Shown here: positions 24,383 through 31,842 of the stretch, piece by piece
How positions within the stretch are numbered: the stretch's first letter is position 1
Layout: every line of letters begins with the position of its first letter
Assembly: GCF_002925845.1 (NCBI RefSeq)
Contig: NZ_PDNI01000058.1
Location: 260,276-324,275 of the forward strand
From: Roseovarius nitratireducens
GTDB lineage: Bacteria; Pseudomonadota; Alphaproteobacteria; Rhodobacterales; Rhodobacteraceae
Length of the DNA stretch: 64,000 nucleotides
Direction: 5' to 3'
Notes under the pieces: generated by a model
What the model was told of the DNA's origin: nothing
Database searches by the model: none
The model's input: the letters and a program-made list of their open reading frames with translations, nothing else
Position numbers and translations under genes: made by a program

Positions 24383-25387
24383 TTACCCCGCGCGCCGCCC
24401 CATCTCGGCGGCCACGTCGAGCATCCGGTTGGAAAAGCCCCACTCGTTGTCATACCACGCCAGCACCCGGCAGAAATTGCCATCCATTACCCGCGTCTGA
24501 TCGGTGGCAAATATGGCGCTCATCGGGTTGTGGTTGAAATCCGACGACACCAGTTCGCGGCCCGTCACGTCGAGCACGCCCTTGAGCGCCCCTTGCGCTG
24601 CTTCGGCGATGGTGGAGTTGATCTCTTCCACGCTCGTTGCGCGCCCTGCCTCGAACGTCAGGTCCACCGCGCTCACGTTGGGTGTGGGCACGCGGATCGC
24701 CGTGCCATCGAGGCGTCCGTCGAGTTCGGGCAGCACCAGCCCCACGGCGCGCGCAGCACCCGTGGTCGTCGGGATGATGTTGAGCGCCGCGCCACGTGCG
24801 CGGTAGAGATCCTTGTGCATCCGGTCGAGCGTCGGCTGATCGCCGGTATAGCTGTGCACCGTTGTCATGAAGCCGCGTTTGATGCCGAGGCTCTCGTGAA
24901 GCACTTTTGCCACCGGCGCGAGGCAGTTGGTGGTGCAAGAACCGTTCGAGACGACGATATCCTCCGGCGTCAGGCTGGCATGGTTGACGCCGTAGACCAC
25001 GGTCCGGTCCGCCCCCTTGGAGGGGGCGGAGACGAGCACGCGGCGTGCGCCGTTCTTCAGGTGCCGTGCGGCGGCGTCTCGGTCGGTGAAGATGCCGGTG
25101 CATTCCAGCACGATATCGATATCGGACCAATCGAGCGACTCGGGATCGCGCTCGGCGCTGACGCGGATCGGGCCGGCTCCTGCGTCAATCGTGTTGCCCG
25201 CGACGGTGACGGGGCCGGGAAAGCGGCCATGGATGCTATCGAATTCGAGCAGGTGGGCATTGGTCTCGACCGGGCCGAGATCGTTGATTGCCGCGATCTC
25301 GATATCCGTGTGCCCTGATTCCATCAACGCGCGCAGCACGTTGCGCCCGATCCGGCCAAAGCCGTTGATGGCCAGTCTGAGTGCCAT
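24383..25387 (-). CDS. gap: Glyceraldehyde-3-phosphate dehydrogenase, paralogue 1
   Basis: 334 residues. Rossmann motif INGFGRIGRNVLRA at 7-20, catalytic C151 in SNGSCTTNCLAP and H178 in TTVHSYTGDQ. The segment AAINDLG at about 32-38 carries the aspartate that normally selects NAD+. Convergent with coaD. A sigma-70 promoter with an overlapping palindromic operator lies upstream, and a second gap gene follows 300 bases further upstream. Confidence 0.96.
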   Translation of the reverse strand: MALRLAINGFGRIGRNVLRALMESGHTDIEIAAINDLGPVETNAHLLEFDSIHGRFPGPVTVAGNTIDAGAGPIRVSAERDPESLDWSDIDIVLECTGIFTDRDAAARHLKNGARRVLVSAPSKGADRTVVYGVNHASLTPEDIVVSNGSCTTNCLAPVAKVLHESLGIKRGFMTTVHSYTGDQPTLDRMHKDLYRARGAALNIIPTTTGAARAVGLVLPELDGRLDGTAIRVPTPNVSAVDLTFEAGRATSVEEINSTIAEAAQGALKGVLDVTGRELVSSDFNHNPMSAIFATDQTRVMDGNFCRVLAWYDNEWGFSNRMLDVAAEMGRRAG

Positions 25388-25406
25388 GATCGTTCCTCCG
25401 GGTGTT

Positions 25407-25420
25407 TGATAGCGCTAACA
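25407..25420. promoter_or_regulatory. LacI-type operator TGATAGCGCTAACA at gap paralogue 1
   Basis: Fourteen-base palindrome with one mismatched pair, centred on GC|GC, lying between the -10 box (25431-25436) and the ATG, where a bound repressor would block initiation. Related sites lie upstream of gap paralogue 2. Confidence 0.6.
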
Positions 25421-25430
25421 ATCATTTGCG

Positions 25431-25458
25431 AAGATAAACGAAAACGTACTCCTGTCAA
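25431..25458 (-). promoter_or_regulatory. Promoter of gap paralogue 1 (TTGACA-N16-TATCTT)
   Basis: On the reverse strand TTGACA (25453-25458) and TATCTT (25431-25436) with a 16-base spacer, about 44 bases upstream of the ATG. Confidence 0.6.
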
Positions 25459-25479
25459 GCGCGCGTCATTCGAACTCTG

Positions 25480-25623
25480 TCAGCGCCAGAATGCAAGGTA
25501 TTCGATCAGGTCGATTAACTTGCGCGCCAGGAACAGCAGGCCGGCGTGGTCGTTGCGCTGCACGTCATAAGCCACCGCCGCGACGATCAGCAGAACCAGC
25601 GCGATGGCGATGCGGTTGGTCAT
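25480..25623 (-). CDS. 47-residue membrane protein between the two gap genes
   Basis: Starts MTNRIAIALVLLIVAAVAYDVQ at ATG 25621-25623 with AGGGA upstream. One N-terminal hydrophobic helix (residues 4-19), then a short charged stretch and an amphipathic tail LLFLARKLIDLIEYLAFWR. I do not know a named family; I recall similar short proteins next to gap in related genomes. It lies 70 bases after gap paralogue 2 and probably shares its transcript. Confidence 0.7.
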   Translation of the reverse strand: MTNRIAIALVLLIVAAVAYDVQRNDHAGLLFLARKLIDLIEYLAFWR

Positions 25624-25693
25624 CGGGATGTCCCTGGCGAAATGATCCCGCCGGGTATGCCCGACGGGACGCAATCGCGCAAGCGTCGCGGGC

Positions 25694-26695
25694 TTATTGC
25701 AACCGCCCCATCGCCACGGCCACGTCGGCCATGCGGCACGAGAATCCCCATTCGTTGTCGTACCACGCCAGCACCCGCACCAGGCGCTTGCCCGTCACCC
25801 TGGTCTGGTCGGGGGCGAAGATCGAGCTCTCCTCGGTGTGGTTGAAATCGACCGAGACCTTGGGCTCGGGGTCGTAGCCGAGCACGCCCGCCATCGGCCC
25901 CGCGGCGGCCTCGGCAACCACGGCGTTCACGTCCGCCGCGGTCACGTCCTTCTGTGCCACGAAGGTCAGGTCCACCGCCGACACATTGGGCGTTGGCACC
26001 CGGATGGCCGAGCCGTCGAGCCGCCCGGCGAGATCGGGCAGCACCTCGCCCAGCGCCTTGGCCGCGCCGGTGGAGGTGGGAATCATCGACATTGCTGCGG
26101 CGCGGGCGCGGTAGAGGTCCTTGTGGCGGCGGTCATGGGTGGGCTGATCGCCGGTATAGGCGTGGATCGTGGTCATGATGCCGCTCTCGATGCCGATGCC
26201 CTCGTGCAGCACCTTGGCCAGCGGCGCAAGGCAGTTGGTGGTGCAAGAGCCGTTCGAGATCATCCGCTCGCCCGGCTGCAACAGCCCGTCATTGACGCCG
26301 TAGACAACGGTGCGGTCCACGTTCTTGCCTGGTGCCGACAAGAGCACCTTGCGCGCGCCGCGCTCCAGATGGGTCTTGGCGGTCAGCCCGTCGTTGAACT
26401 TGCCGGTGCATTCCATCACCACGTCCACGCCTTCCCAGTCGAGCGCAGTCATGTCGTAGGTGGAAAACATCTCGATCGGGCCGCGCCCGAGGTCCATCGT
26501 GTTGCCCTCGACGGTGATCGGGTGGGGAAAGCGGCCATGCACGCTGTCATAGCGCATCAGGTGCGCAGCCGTCTCCAGCGGACCGGTGGCGTTTACCTTC
26601 ACGACCTTGATGTCGTTGCGCAGGCTTTCGGAAATATGCGCCAGGGTGGCGCGGCCGATCCGGCCGAAGCCGTTGATGCCGACGGTGATGGTCAT
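25694..26695 (-). CDS. gap: Glyceraldehyde-3-phosphate dehydrogenase, paralogue 2
   Basis: 333 residues with GINGFGRIGRATLAH, catalytic C151 (SNGSCTTNCLAP) and H178 (TTIHAYTGDQ). At the end of the second strand it reads KVNATGP where paralogue 1 has the NAD-selecting aspartate, so it may accept NADP+ or be relaxed; this is inference from one position. Four related palindromes lie in the region upstream. Roughly 60 percent identical to paralogue 1 by eye over the catalytic domain. Confidence 0.96.
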   Translation of the reverse strand: MTITVGINGFGRIGRATLAHISESLRNDIKVVKVNATGPLETAAHLMRYDSVHGRFPHPITVEGNTMDLGRGPIEMFSTYDMTALDWEGVDVVMECTGKFNDGLTAKTHLERGARKVLLSAPGKNVDRTVVYGVNDGLLQPGERMISNGSCTTNCLAPLAKVLHEGIGIESGIMTTIHAYTGDQPTHDRRHKDLYRARAAAMSMIPTSTGAAKALGEVLPDLAGRLDGSAIRVPTPNVSAVDLTFVAQKDVTAADVNAVVAEAAAGPMAGVLGYDPEPKVSVDFNHTEESSIFAPDQTRVTGKRLVRVLAWYDNEWGFSCRMADVAVAMGRLQ

Positions 26696-26788
26696 TGGGC
26701 TCTCCTGATCCGGGACTTGGCTGCGGTATAAACGCAGGCGTCGGTCCCGAAAACCCGGAAAAAGGAAATTTTCAGCGGCAAGTCAGGA

Positions 26789-26854
26789 TGTTAGCGTTAA
26801 CTGCTAGCGCAAATTTCTGCCTGTTGGCGCAAACGCAATGCGGTGGCGCTAACG
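26789..26854. promoter_or_regulatory. Cluster of four LacI-type half-conserved operators at gap paralogue 2
   Basis: TGTTAGCGTTAACT (26789-26802), TGCTAGCGCAAATT (26802-26815), TGTTGGCGCAAACG (26822-26835) and CGGTGGCGCTAACG (26841-26854) all resemble the operator TGATAGCGCTAACA before paralogue 1. Centres are 13, 20 and 19 bases apart. The last overlaps the stop of the chelatase-like gene. Confidence 0.5.
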
Positions 26855-27550
26855 GTCCGACGCGATGGCACGGGCCACCAGGTCGGGCACCGCGGGGGCA
26901 AGGCCCAGGGGTGCGAGCCGAAGCCCGGAAAAATCCGCCTTGTCGAGCGCTTCGGGAATGTCATCCGTGACATGCCCCCCGGCGGCGGCAAAGAACGGCA
27001 GGCACAGGCTCCGCTCGCCCATGCCGGTGGCGGCATCGACGAGGTAGGGCGGCTCCTCGACAAAGCCCACGCTGATCTCTGCCAGCGCGATGTGGTGGGC
27101 GAGCGCCGCGGCAAAGGCGCGGGTGTCGCGGGCCGAATTAGGGCTGCGGCCAGAACCGTGCGCGGCGAGAAACAGCCGCGTCTCGCCGGGGCTCCACCCG
27201 GCGCGGGCGATCTGGTCGCCGATCAGGTCGGCGGCGAGGCCGGGCAGGTCCGGCGAAACGCCCAAGGGGCGCAGCACGCGCGCCCCCGGTGCATTGCCGA
27301 GCCGGTTGCGCAGGTTCTCGCCGGTGAACCAGCCCTCGGTCATGAACATCGGATAGACGACCGGCGCCGGGCCCGCCACTGCCAAGGCCGCGTCGAGTGC
27401 GCCGGGCTTGGCCAGCGTGGCCGTGCCCACGTGCCAGCCGGGCAGGGCGCGCGCCACGCGGGTGCCAAAGCGTGCGAGGTCGCGTTCCGCCGGATCCGGA
27501 TCGGAGGGCTGGCCGTGGCTGACGATCAGGGCGCTTCTGGTCTCGGTCAT
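26849..27550 (-). CDS. CbiX/SirB-like chelatase-family protein
   Basis: 233 residues from ATG 27548-27550 (MTETRSALIVSHGQPSDPDP), with AGGAG upstream. SHGQ near the start and LFLAAHGSGRSP in the middle are the paired histidine strands of the CbiX/sirohydrochlorin chelatase fold, and PFFAAAGGHVTDDIPEAL matches the conserved FxxxGxHxxxDIP region. Members insert Co, Ni or Fe into sirohydrochlorin; metal and substrate cannot be read here. Sirohaem is needed by the sulfite reductase at 34 kb, which makes ferrochelation plausible. Confidence 0.8.
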   Translation of the reverse strand: MTETRSALIVSHGQPSDPDPAERDLARFGTRVARALPGWHVGTATLAKPGALDAALAVAGPAPVVYPMFMTEGWFTGENLRNRLGNAPGARVLRPLGVSPDLPGLAADLIGDQIARAGWSPGETRLFLAAHGSGRSPNSARDTRAFAAALAHHIALAEISVGFVEEPPYLVDAATGMGERSLCLPFFAAAGGHVTDDIPEALDKADFSGLRLAPLGLAPAVPDLVARAIASDR

Positions 27551-27578
27551 CCGTTGCTCCTGGCGTGACGTGGGCGGC

Positions 27579-27917
27579 TCAGCCCGCCGCACAGGAAATG
27601 CAGCGCGTTGTGCCGGGGTCAAGTTCGAGCCGCGCCGGCGCGATTTCCTCGCCACAGTCCTCGCAATAGCCGAATTCGCCCTCGTCGACCCGGTCGAGCG
27701 CGGCGCGCAGGCGGCGCCGCTCGACGTCGCGGCGGGCATGGGTGGCGCGCGCCATGGCCTGCGATTGCAATGCGTCCTGACGGCTCAGCCGCCCGATGGC
27801 CTGCTGGTCGAGCGTGACCGTGGCCTGCCCTTCGCGTCCGCGCGCGTCCTCCTCGTCGATCTCGGCGAGCCGCGCGGTGATGCGGGCGCGAAAGCGGGCG
27901 CGCTCGGTGTCATTCAT
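27579..27917 (-). CDS. DksA/TraR C4 zinc-finger protein
   Basis: 112 residues. A coiled-coil-like N-terminal half is followed by CEDCGEEIAPARL and CISCAAG, the four-cysteine zinc finger of the DksA/TraR family, with the usual GEFGYCEDCG lead-in. The DxxDxA acidic tip of classical DksA is not obvious, so it may be a short DksA-like regulator of RNA polymerase or a related protein. Start set at ATG 27915-27917 with GAGGA upstream. Lies upstream of the chelatase-like gene by 28 bases, probably co-transcribed. Confidence 0.85.
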   Translation of the reverse strand: MNDTERARFRARITARLAEIDEEDARGREGQATVTLDQQAIGRLSRQDALQSQAMARATHARRDVERRRLRAALDRVDEGEFGYCEDCGEEIAPARLELDPGTTRCISCAAG

Positions 27918-28002
27918 AACGGTGATCCTCGGCAACAGCCCTTTGCATTTTACCTGCCCTGCCTATCTGTTATGATCGTACCGATCCAGAGGAGCATGTC
28001 CC

Positions 28003-28836
28003 GTGGCGCATACAAAAACCAAACTGGCCGAGTTCGATCCCGTCTGGGCGCGCATCGCCCGCGAGGCCGAGGCGGCCATCGCCGACGAGCCGCTGATGGG
28101 TGGCCTCATTCATTCCAGCGTGCTGCATCACGGCAGCTTTGAGTCGGCGCTGGCCTATCGCATCTCGCTCAAGCTCGCCTCCGCCGAGATGCCCGAACAG
28201 ATACTGCGCGAGATCTGCGACAAGGCGCTGGGCGCGGATGACAGCATCGGGCTCGCTGCACGCGCCGATATCGTGGCCGTCAACGACCGTGACCCGGCCT
28301 GTGACCGGTTCCTGCTGCCCTTGCTGTTCTTCAAGGGGTTCCAGGCGATCCAAGCTTACCGCATCGCGCATTGGCTCTGGGGGCAGGGGCGGCGCGATCT
28401 TGCGCGGTTCTTTCAGATGCGCTGCTCGGAGGTGTTCGGCGTCGATATCCATCCCGCGGCACGGATCGGCAAGGGCATCATGATCGACCACGCCCATTCG
28501 ATCGTCATCGGCGAGACGGCGGTGGTGGGCGACAATGTGTCGATGCTGCATTCGGTGACATTGGGCGGCACCGGCAAGGAAGAAGAAGACCGCCACCCCA
28601 AGATCGGCAACGGCGTGCTGATCGGCGCGGGCGCCAAGGTTCTGGGCAATATCCGCGTCGGCGATTGCAGCCGCGTGGCCGCCGGATCGGTGGTTTTGCA
28701 GGAGGTGCCGCCGTGCAAGACCGTGGCGGGCGTGCCCGCGCGAATTGTCGGCGAGGCGGGCTGCGATCAGCCCTCGGTGAGCATGGATCAGCTTCTGGGC
28801 GTGCGCGGCTCGGAGGAAGACGCTGACGCGTCCTAG
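28003..28836 (+). CDS. cysE: Serine O-acetyltransferase
   Basis: 277 residues from GTG 28003 with AGAGGAG upstream. N-terminal helical domain, then left-handed beta-helix hexapeptide repeats: HPAARIGKGIMIDHAHSIVIGETAVVGDNVSML, TLGGTGKEEEDRHPKIGNGVLIGAGAKVLG. D and H of IDHAHS are the active-site residues. Makes O-acetylserine, the carbon acceptor for sulfide, linking it to the sulfite-reduction operon at 33-37 kb. Confidence 0.95.
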   Translation: MAHTKTKLAEFDPVWARIAREAEAAIADEPLMGGLIHSSVLHHGSFESALAYRISLKLASAEMPEQILREICDKALGADDSIGLAARADIVAVNDRDPACDRFLLPLLFFKGFQAIQAYRIAHWLWGQGRRDLARFFQMRCSEVFGVDIHPAARIGKGIMIDHAHSIVIGETAVVGDNVSMLHSVTLGGTGKEEEDRHPKIGNGVLIGAGAKVLGNIRVGDCSRVAAGSVVLQEVPPCKTVAGVPARIVGEAGCDQPSVSMDQLLGVRGSEEDADAS

Positions 28837-28888
28837 TCACCCGGAGCGTCCTGCTCGGGTCCGTTTGGACGCGCTGCGAAATTGGGCA

Positions 28889-28917
28889 CGATACCCCCAA
28901 CGGAAGTGAGGGTATCG
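28889..28917. terminator. Hairpin between cysE and DUF2892 genes
   Basis: CGATACCC and GGGTATCG pair over a 13-base loop between two convergent genes. No T-run; weak candidate terminator. Confidence 0.35.
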
Positions 28918-28956
28918 GGTCACCCTCAGGCCAGGCCCGAGGATGGCATGTTCATG

Positions 28957-29163
28957 TCACTTTCGGTCGATCGGGCAGGTCGATATCCCGAACATCGAGT
29001 AGAGCGGGCAGGACGACATCAGCCCTGTGGCCAGCGGAATGATTCCGATGAGGTAGAGCCAGCTATAGGCCCCGCCGCTGTTGAAAAAGAACCCGGCCAG
29101 GAGCGCGAGGCCAAGGATGATGCGCAGCGCGCGGTCGATCGTTCCGACATTTTTCTTGAGCAT
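28957..29163 (-). CDS. DUF2892 (YgaP-like) small membrane protein
   Basis: 68 residues: MLKKNVGTIDRALRIILGLAL, a second hydrophobic helix WLYLIGIIPLATGL, then SSCPLYSMFGISTCPI. This is the two-helix DUF2892 module, also found fused to rhodanese in YgaP. Two cysteines in the C-terminal loop are conserved in the family. Function unknown, probably sulfur-related. Confidence 0.88.
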   Translation of the reverse strand: MLKKNVGTIDRALRIILGLALLAGFFFNSGGAYSWLYLIGIIPLATGLMSSCPLYSMFGISTCPIDRK

Positions 29164-29280
29164 GGTGTCGCCTTCGTGGTTGGAGGCGCGCGATCAGCGC
29201 CTGTTTACGATAGTGATTATCGCCCCGATCGCCGGGCGCGGTCTGTGATCTGGTCACATAAGACACGCGGTTGCCCCGGC

Positions 29281-29904
29281 TCACTTAAAGTTGCGGCTGT
29301 CCTTTAGCTGGTCCCAGGCCCAGACCACCTGCTGCAACTGCTCTTCCTGGCTTCGGTCGCCGCCGTTGATGTCGGGGTGCAGCACCTTGATGAGCGACTT
29401 GTAGGCCTTGCGCAGGTCCGCCTTGGACCAGTCGTCGCCCGCCTCCAGGATTTCCAGTGCGCGGCGTTCGGTCGGCGGCAGCTTGCGCTTGCCGGTCTGC
29501 TTGCGGCCCGGGTTGCGGGTGGCGTTCTCGCCCAGCACCTGGTGCGGGTCCTCGATGCCGAGCCGGGCCCATGCGCGCGCCTCGGGGTCCGACAGGCGCT
29601 TGGTCTCGCGCTCCCAGACCTTGTCGCGCGACATCTGTGCGTTGAGCTCGGCCTCGGTGGTGCTTTCGAAGAAATTCCACTTGAGATTGTACTCGCGCAC
29701 ATGCTGCTGGCAGAACCAGTAGTAGTCGTCGAGCACGTCCGGGGACTTGGGCGCGCGGTAGAGCCCCGCCTCGTCGCAACCCTCGTGCTCGCACACGCGG
29801 GTCGAGGTCTCCGAGGCGCCGGACATGGCTCGCCGCCCGCGCGGCTTCTTGCGCTTGGCCGAGGAAACGGACAGATCGAAGCCGAAGGGATCAGTCTTGG
29901 ACAT
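29281..29904 (-). CDS. J-domain protein
   Basis: 207 residues. The C-terminal 70 residues form a J domain with the HPD motif in LIKVLHPDINGGDRSQEEQLQ; this stimulates DnaK ATPase. The N-terminal part carries CEHEGCDEAGLYRAPKSP and YYWFCQQHVREYN, a putative metal-binding pair typical of a Rhodobacterales/alphaproteobacterial DnaJ-like family. Not DnaJ itself: no G/F or CxxCxGxG repeats. Downstream of infC and a DUF4177-like gene. Confidence 0.9.
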   Translation of the reverse strand: MSKTDPFGFDLSVSSAKRKKPRGRRAMSGASETSTRVCEHEGCDEAGLYRAPKSPDVLDDYYWFCQQHVREYNLKWNFFESTTEAELNAQMSRDKVWERETKRLSDPEARAWARLGIEDPHQVLGENATRNPGRKQTGKRKLPPTERRALEILEAGDDWSKADLRKAYKSLIKVLHPDINGGDRSQEEQLQQVVWAWDQLKDSRNFK

Positions 29905-30065
29905 GCGCGAACCTTTCCGAGTCAGGGCGCAGAGTGTATGCCAAAACGCGCGGATTAGAAGGGGGGAGCGGCAAAAAAACGCGTGGCGTCACTGCGACGG
30001 CCAAATCGCTGCGCGCCGCGCAGATGCCGGGCAGGGTGCTGATTGCAAAGGGTTTCGTTCTGCGC

Positions 30066-30401
30066 TCAGCCGTCGGGACGATCGGGGACCAAAGAACGCG
30101 CCACGTCCTCGGCTACGAATTCTTCGGGTGTCTCTGGCTCGGGCGGGGCCGCGGGCGCGAGACTGCGTTCGAACACGAGCACCGAGCGGTAGACCGTCGT
30201 CGTCGATGCCAGGCCATGACGCTCCTCGCTGGGCAGGATGTCACTGCGCAGGTAGCGCCAGCCGTCGCGCGCCATTTCGTTGAGGATGTCCTCGATGCCA
30301 AGTGCAAAGCGGCCTTCGGGGGTCTTGACACCCGGGGCCTTGCGCCCGCGCGTCGGCGCGGGCAGGACGCGGTATTCATGCCCGGTCACGGCGCCGGTCA
30401 T
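30066..30401 (-). CDS. DUF4177-like hypothetical protein
   Basis: 111 residues. HEYRVLPAPTRGRKAPGVKTPEGRF, ILNEMARDGWRYLRSDILP and TVYRSVLVFERSL resemble the small alpha/beta DUF4177 fold, in which a GW after a helix is typical. The Pro/Glu-rich C-terminal tail is extra. Cytoplasmic, no signal peptide, function unknown. Starts 22 bases after infC, probably in its operon. Confidence 0.7.
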   Translation of the reverse strand: MTGAVTGHEYRVLPAPTRGRKAPGVKTPEGRFALGIEDILNEMARDGWRYLRSDILPSEERHGLASTTTVYRSVLVFERSLAPAAPPEPETPEEFVAEDVARSLVPDRPDG

Positions 30402-30423
30402 GGGGCTGTGGCGGCGGCCCGGA

Positions 30424-30969
30424 TCACTTGGCCCCCGGGCCGATAATCATGATCATCTGCCGGCCCTCCATCTTGGGCATATTCTCGATCCGGCCCACGC
30501 CCTCGACATCGCCCGCGATGCGTTCGAGAAGGTCGCGCCCGAGGTTCTGGTGCGCCATCTCTCGCCCGCGAAAGCGCAGCGTGATCTTGACCTTGTCGCC
30601 GCCTTCGAGGAATTTCAGCACGTTGCGCATCTTGACCTCGTAATCGTGGGTGTCGGTCCCGGGACGAAACTTGACCTCCTTGACCTCGATGGTCTTCTGC
30701 TTCTTGCGCGCCTCGGCTTCGCGTTTCTGCTGCTCGTACTTGAATTTGCCGAAATCCATGATCTTGCAGACCGGCGGCGTCGCGTTGGGTGAGATTTCCA
30801 CGAGGTCGAGTCCGACCTCTTCGGCCATCTCGATCGCCCTTGCGGGCGAGACAACGCCGACATTCTCTCCGTCAGCGCCAATGAGGCGGATTTCTTCGGC
30901 GCGGATGCGGTCGTTTACGCGGGGGCCGGTATCGCGCGTCGGAGGCGCGTTGTGAGGTCTGCGGGCTAT
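30424..30969 (-). CDS. infC: Translation initiation factor IF-3, apparent AUA start
   Basis: 181 residues if started at ATA 30967-30969: (M)[19 protein letters not shown], which is the conserved N-terminus of alphaproteobacterial IF-3. AAAGGAC lies eight bases upstream. The open frame extends to an ATG at 31080, but the extra 37 residues are not IF-3-like and a good promoter (31018-31046) lies inside them. IF-3 blocks 30S-50S joining and rejects non-AUG starts; non-canonical start codons in infC are the known basis of its autoregulation. [20 protein letters not shown] and the C-terminal RFRGREMAH confirm the family. Confidence 0.93.
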   Translation of the reverse strand: MARRPHNAPPTRDTGPRVNDRIRAEEIRLIGADGENVGVVSPARAIEMAEEVGLDLVEISPNATPPVCKIMDFGKFKYEQQKREAEARKKQKTIEVKEVKFRPGTDTHDYEVKMRNVLKFLEGGDKVKITLRFRGREMAHQNLGRDLLERIAGDVEGVGRIENMPKMEGRQMIMIIGPGAK

Positions 30970-31017
30970 GGCTTTGGTCCTTTTGTCGTTGCGTTCGTAT
31001 GATGGATTTGGCCGTGG

Positions 31018-31046
31018 AAGGTAAACGGGGGAGCGGCAGCTTTCAA
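31018..31046 (-). promoter_or_regulatory. infC promoter (TTGAAA-N17-TACCTT)
   Basis: On the reverse strand TTGAAA (31041-31046) and TACCTT (31018-31023) with a 17-base spacer; predicted start about 31011, giving a leader of about 42 bases to the ATA start. Position supports the short infC reading. Confidence 0.55.
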
Positions 31047-31186
31047 GCGGCAAAATCCGGCCAATGGGGGCGCGCGGCACGGTTTTTCCCCTTGAGGTGC
31101 CGGGGCGATGCCCTCATCTGTGATACAAGGACAAATTGGGGGCCGCGGCACCGGCGGCGGGCCGCAGTCATATCTGGGAGTTGGCG

Positions 31187-31768
31187 ATGAAGAACCTTGT
31201 ATGGATCGTGGTGGCCGTTGTCGTTCTCGGCGGTGGATACCTCCTGATAACCGGCAAATCGGTAACCGAGGTGGTCGAGGAGGTCTCGCAGGGCGAGATC
31301 GACGCGCCCGAGGCGCTGGAAGAGGCCAAGACGGCCGCCGGTGAGGCGGCCGACACCGTGACCGAGGCTGCGCAGGAGGCAGCAGAGGCCGCCGGGGACG
31401 CCGCGGGCGCGGCGGTCGAGGCCGCTGAGGAAGCGGCGAGCGACGCAGCCGAGGCGGTAACCGAGACCGCGACCGACACCGTTGATGCCGCGGAAGACGC
31501 GGTAACCGGTGCGGCGGGCGATCCCGCCGCCGACGCCGTGCCGGAAGACTCCACCGAGAGCCTGCCGGAGGCGCAGGATGCGGGCACGGCGCCCGACGCG
31601 CTCACCGCCGAGGGGTTCGACCTGGAGCGCGCCCTGAGCCTCATCGAGGGGGCCGATCTCGGAGCGATGCAGGAAAACCTGCTGATCGAGGGGATCAAGG
31701 CGGCGCAGGACAATCCCGACCTGCTCCGTAGCGCGCTTGAAGCAGCGCGCGAGGCGCTCGGCTACTGA
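31187..31768 (+). CDS. Membrane-anchored Ala/Glu-rich repeat protein, unknown function
   Basis: 193 residues. One N-terminal hydrophobic helix (residues 4-21), then about 85 residues built of irregular AEAAxDAA/TVTEAAQEAAEAAG repeats that should form a long amphipathic helix, a Pro/Asp linker, and a C-terminal segment DLERALSLIEGADLGAMQENLLIEGIKAAQDNP-like globular tail. The repeats recall LEA or apolipoprotein-type helices, which may be composition only. GGGAG precedes the ATG; a strong terminator follows. Confidence 0.8.
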   Translation: MKNLVWIVVAVVVLGGGYLLITGKSVTEVVEEVSQGEIDAPEALEEAKTAAGEAADTVTEAAQEAAEAAGDAAGAAVEAAEEAASDAAEAVTETATDTVDAAEDAVTGAAGDPAADAVPEDSTESLPEAQDAGTAPDALTAEGFDLERALSLIEGADLGAMQENLLIEGIKAAQDNPDLLRSALEAAREALGY

Positions 31769-31786
31769 GCCTTCCCTGACATGAAT

Positions 31787-31822
31787 AAACCCGCGCAAGG
31801 CGTTGTTCTTGCGCGGGTTTTT
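31787..31822 (+). terminator. Rho-independent terminator
   Basis: AACCCGCGCAAG and CTTGCGCGGGTT pair perfectly around an 8-base loop and run into TTTTT. Textbook terminator for the Ala-rich protein gene; the opposite side serves as end of the fpr transcript less clearly. Confidence 0.9.
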
Positions 31823-31842
31823 GCGTTTCAGGTTGCGTCGAC

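Noticed and set aside
29938-30065. Non-coding RNA between the J-domain and DUF4177-like genes
   Set aside because: An A-rich run near 29973 is present but no promoter-terminator pair; left as plain intergenic sequence.
31081-31186. Extended N-terminus or second gene upstream of infC
   Set aside because: The residues before the ATA are unlike IF-3 and overlap the promoter; nothing else coding is seen.
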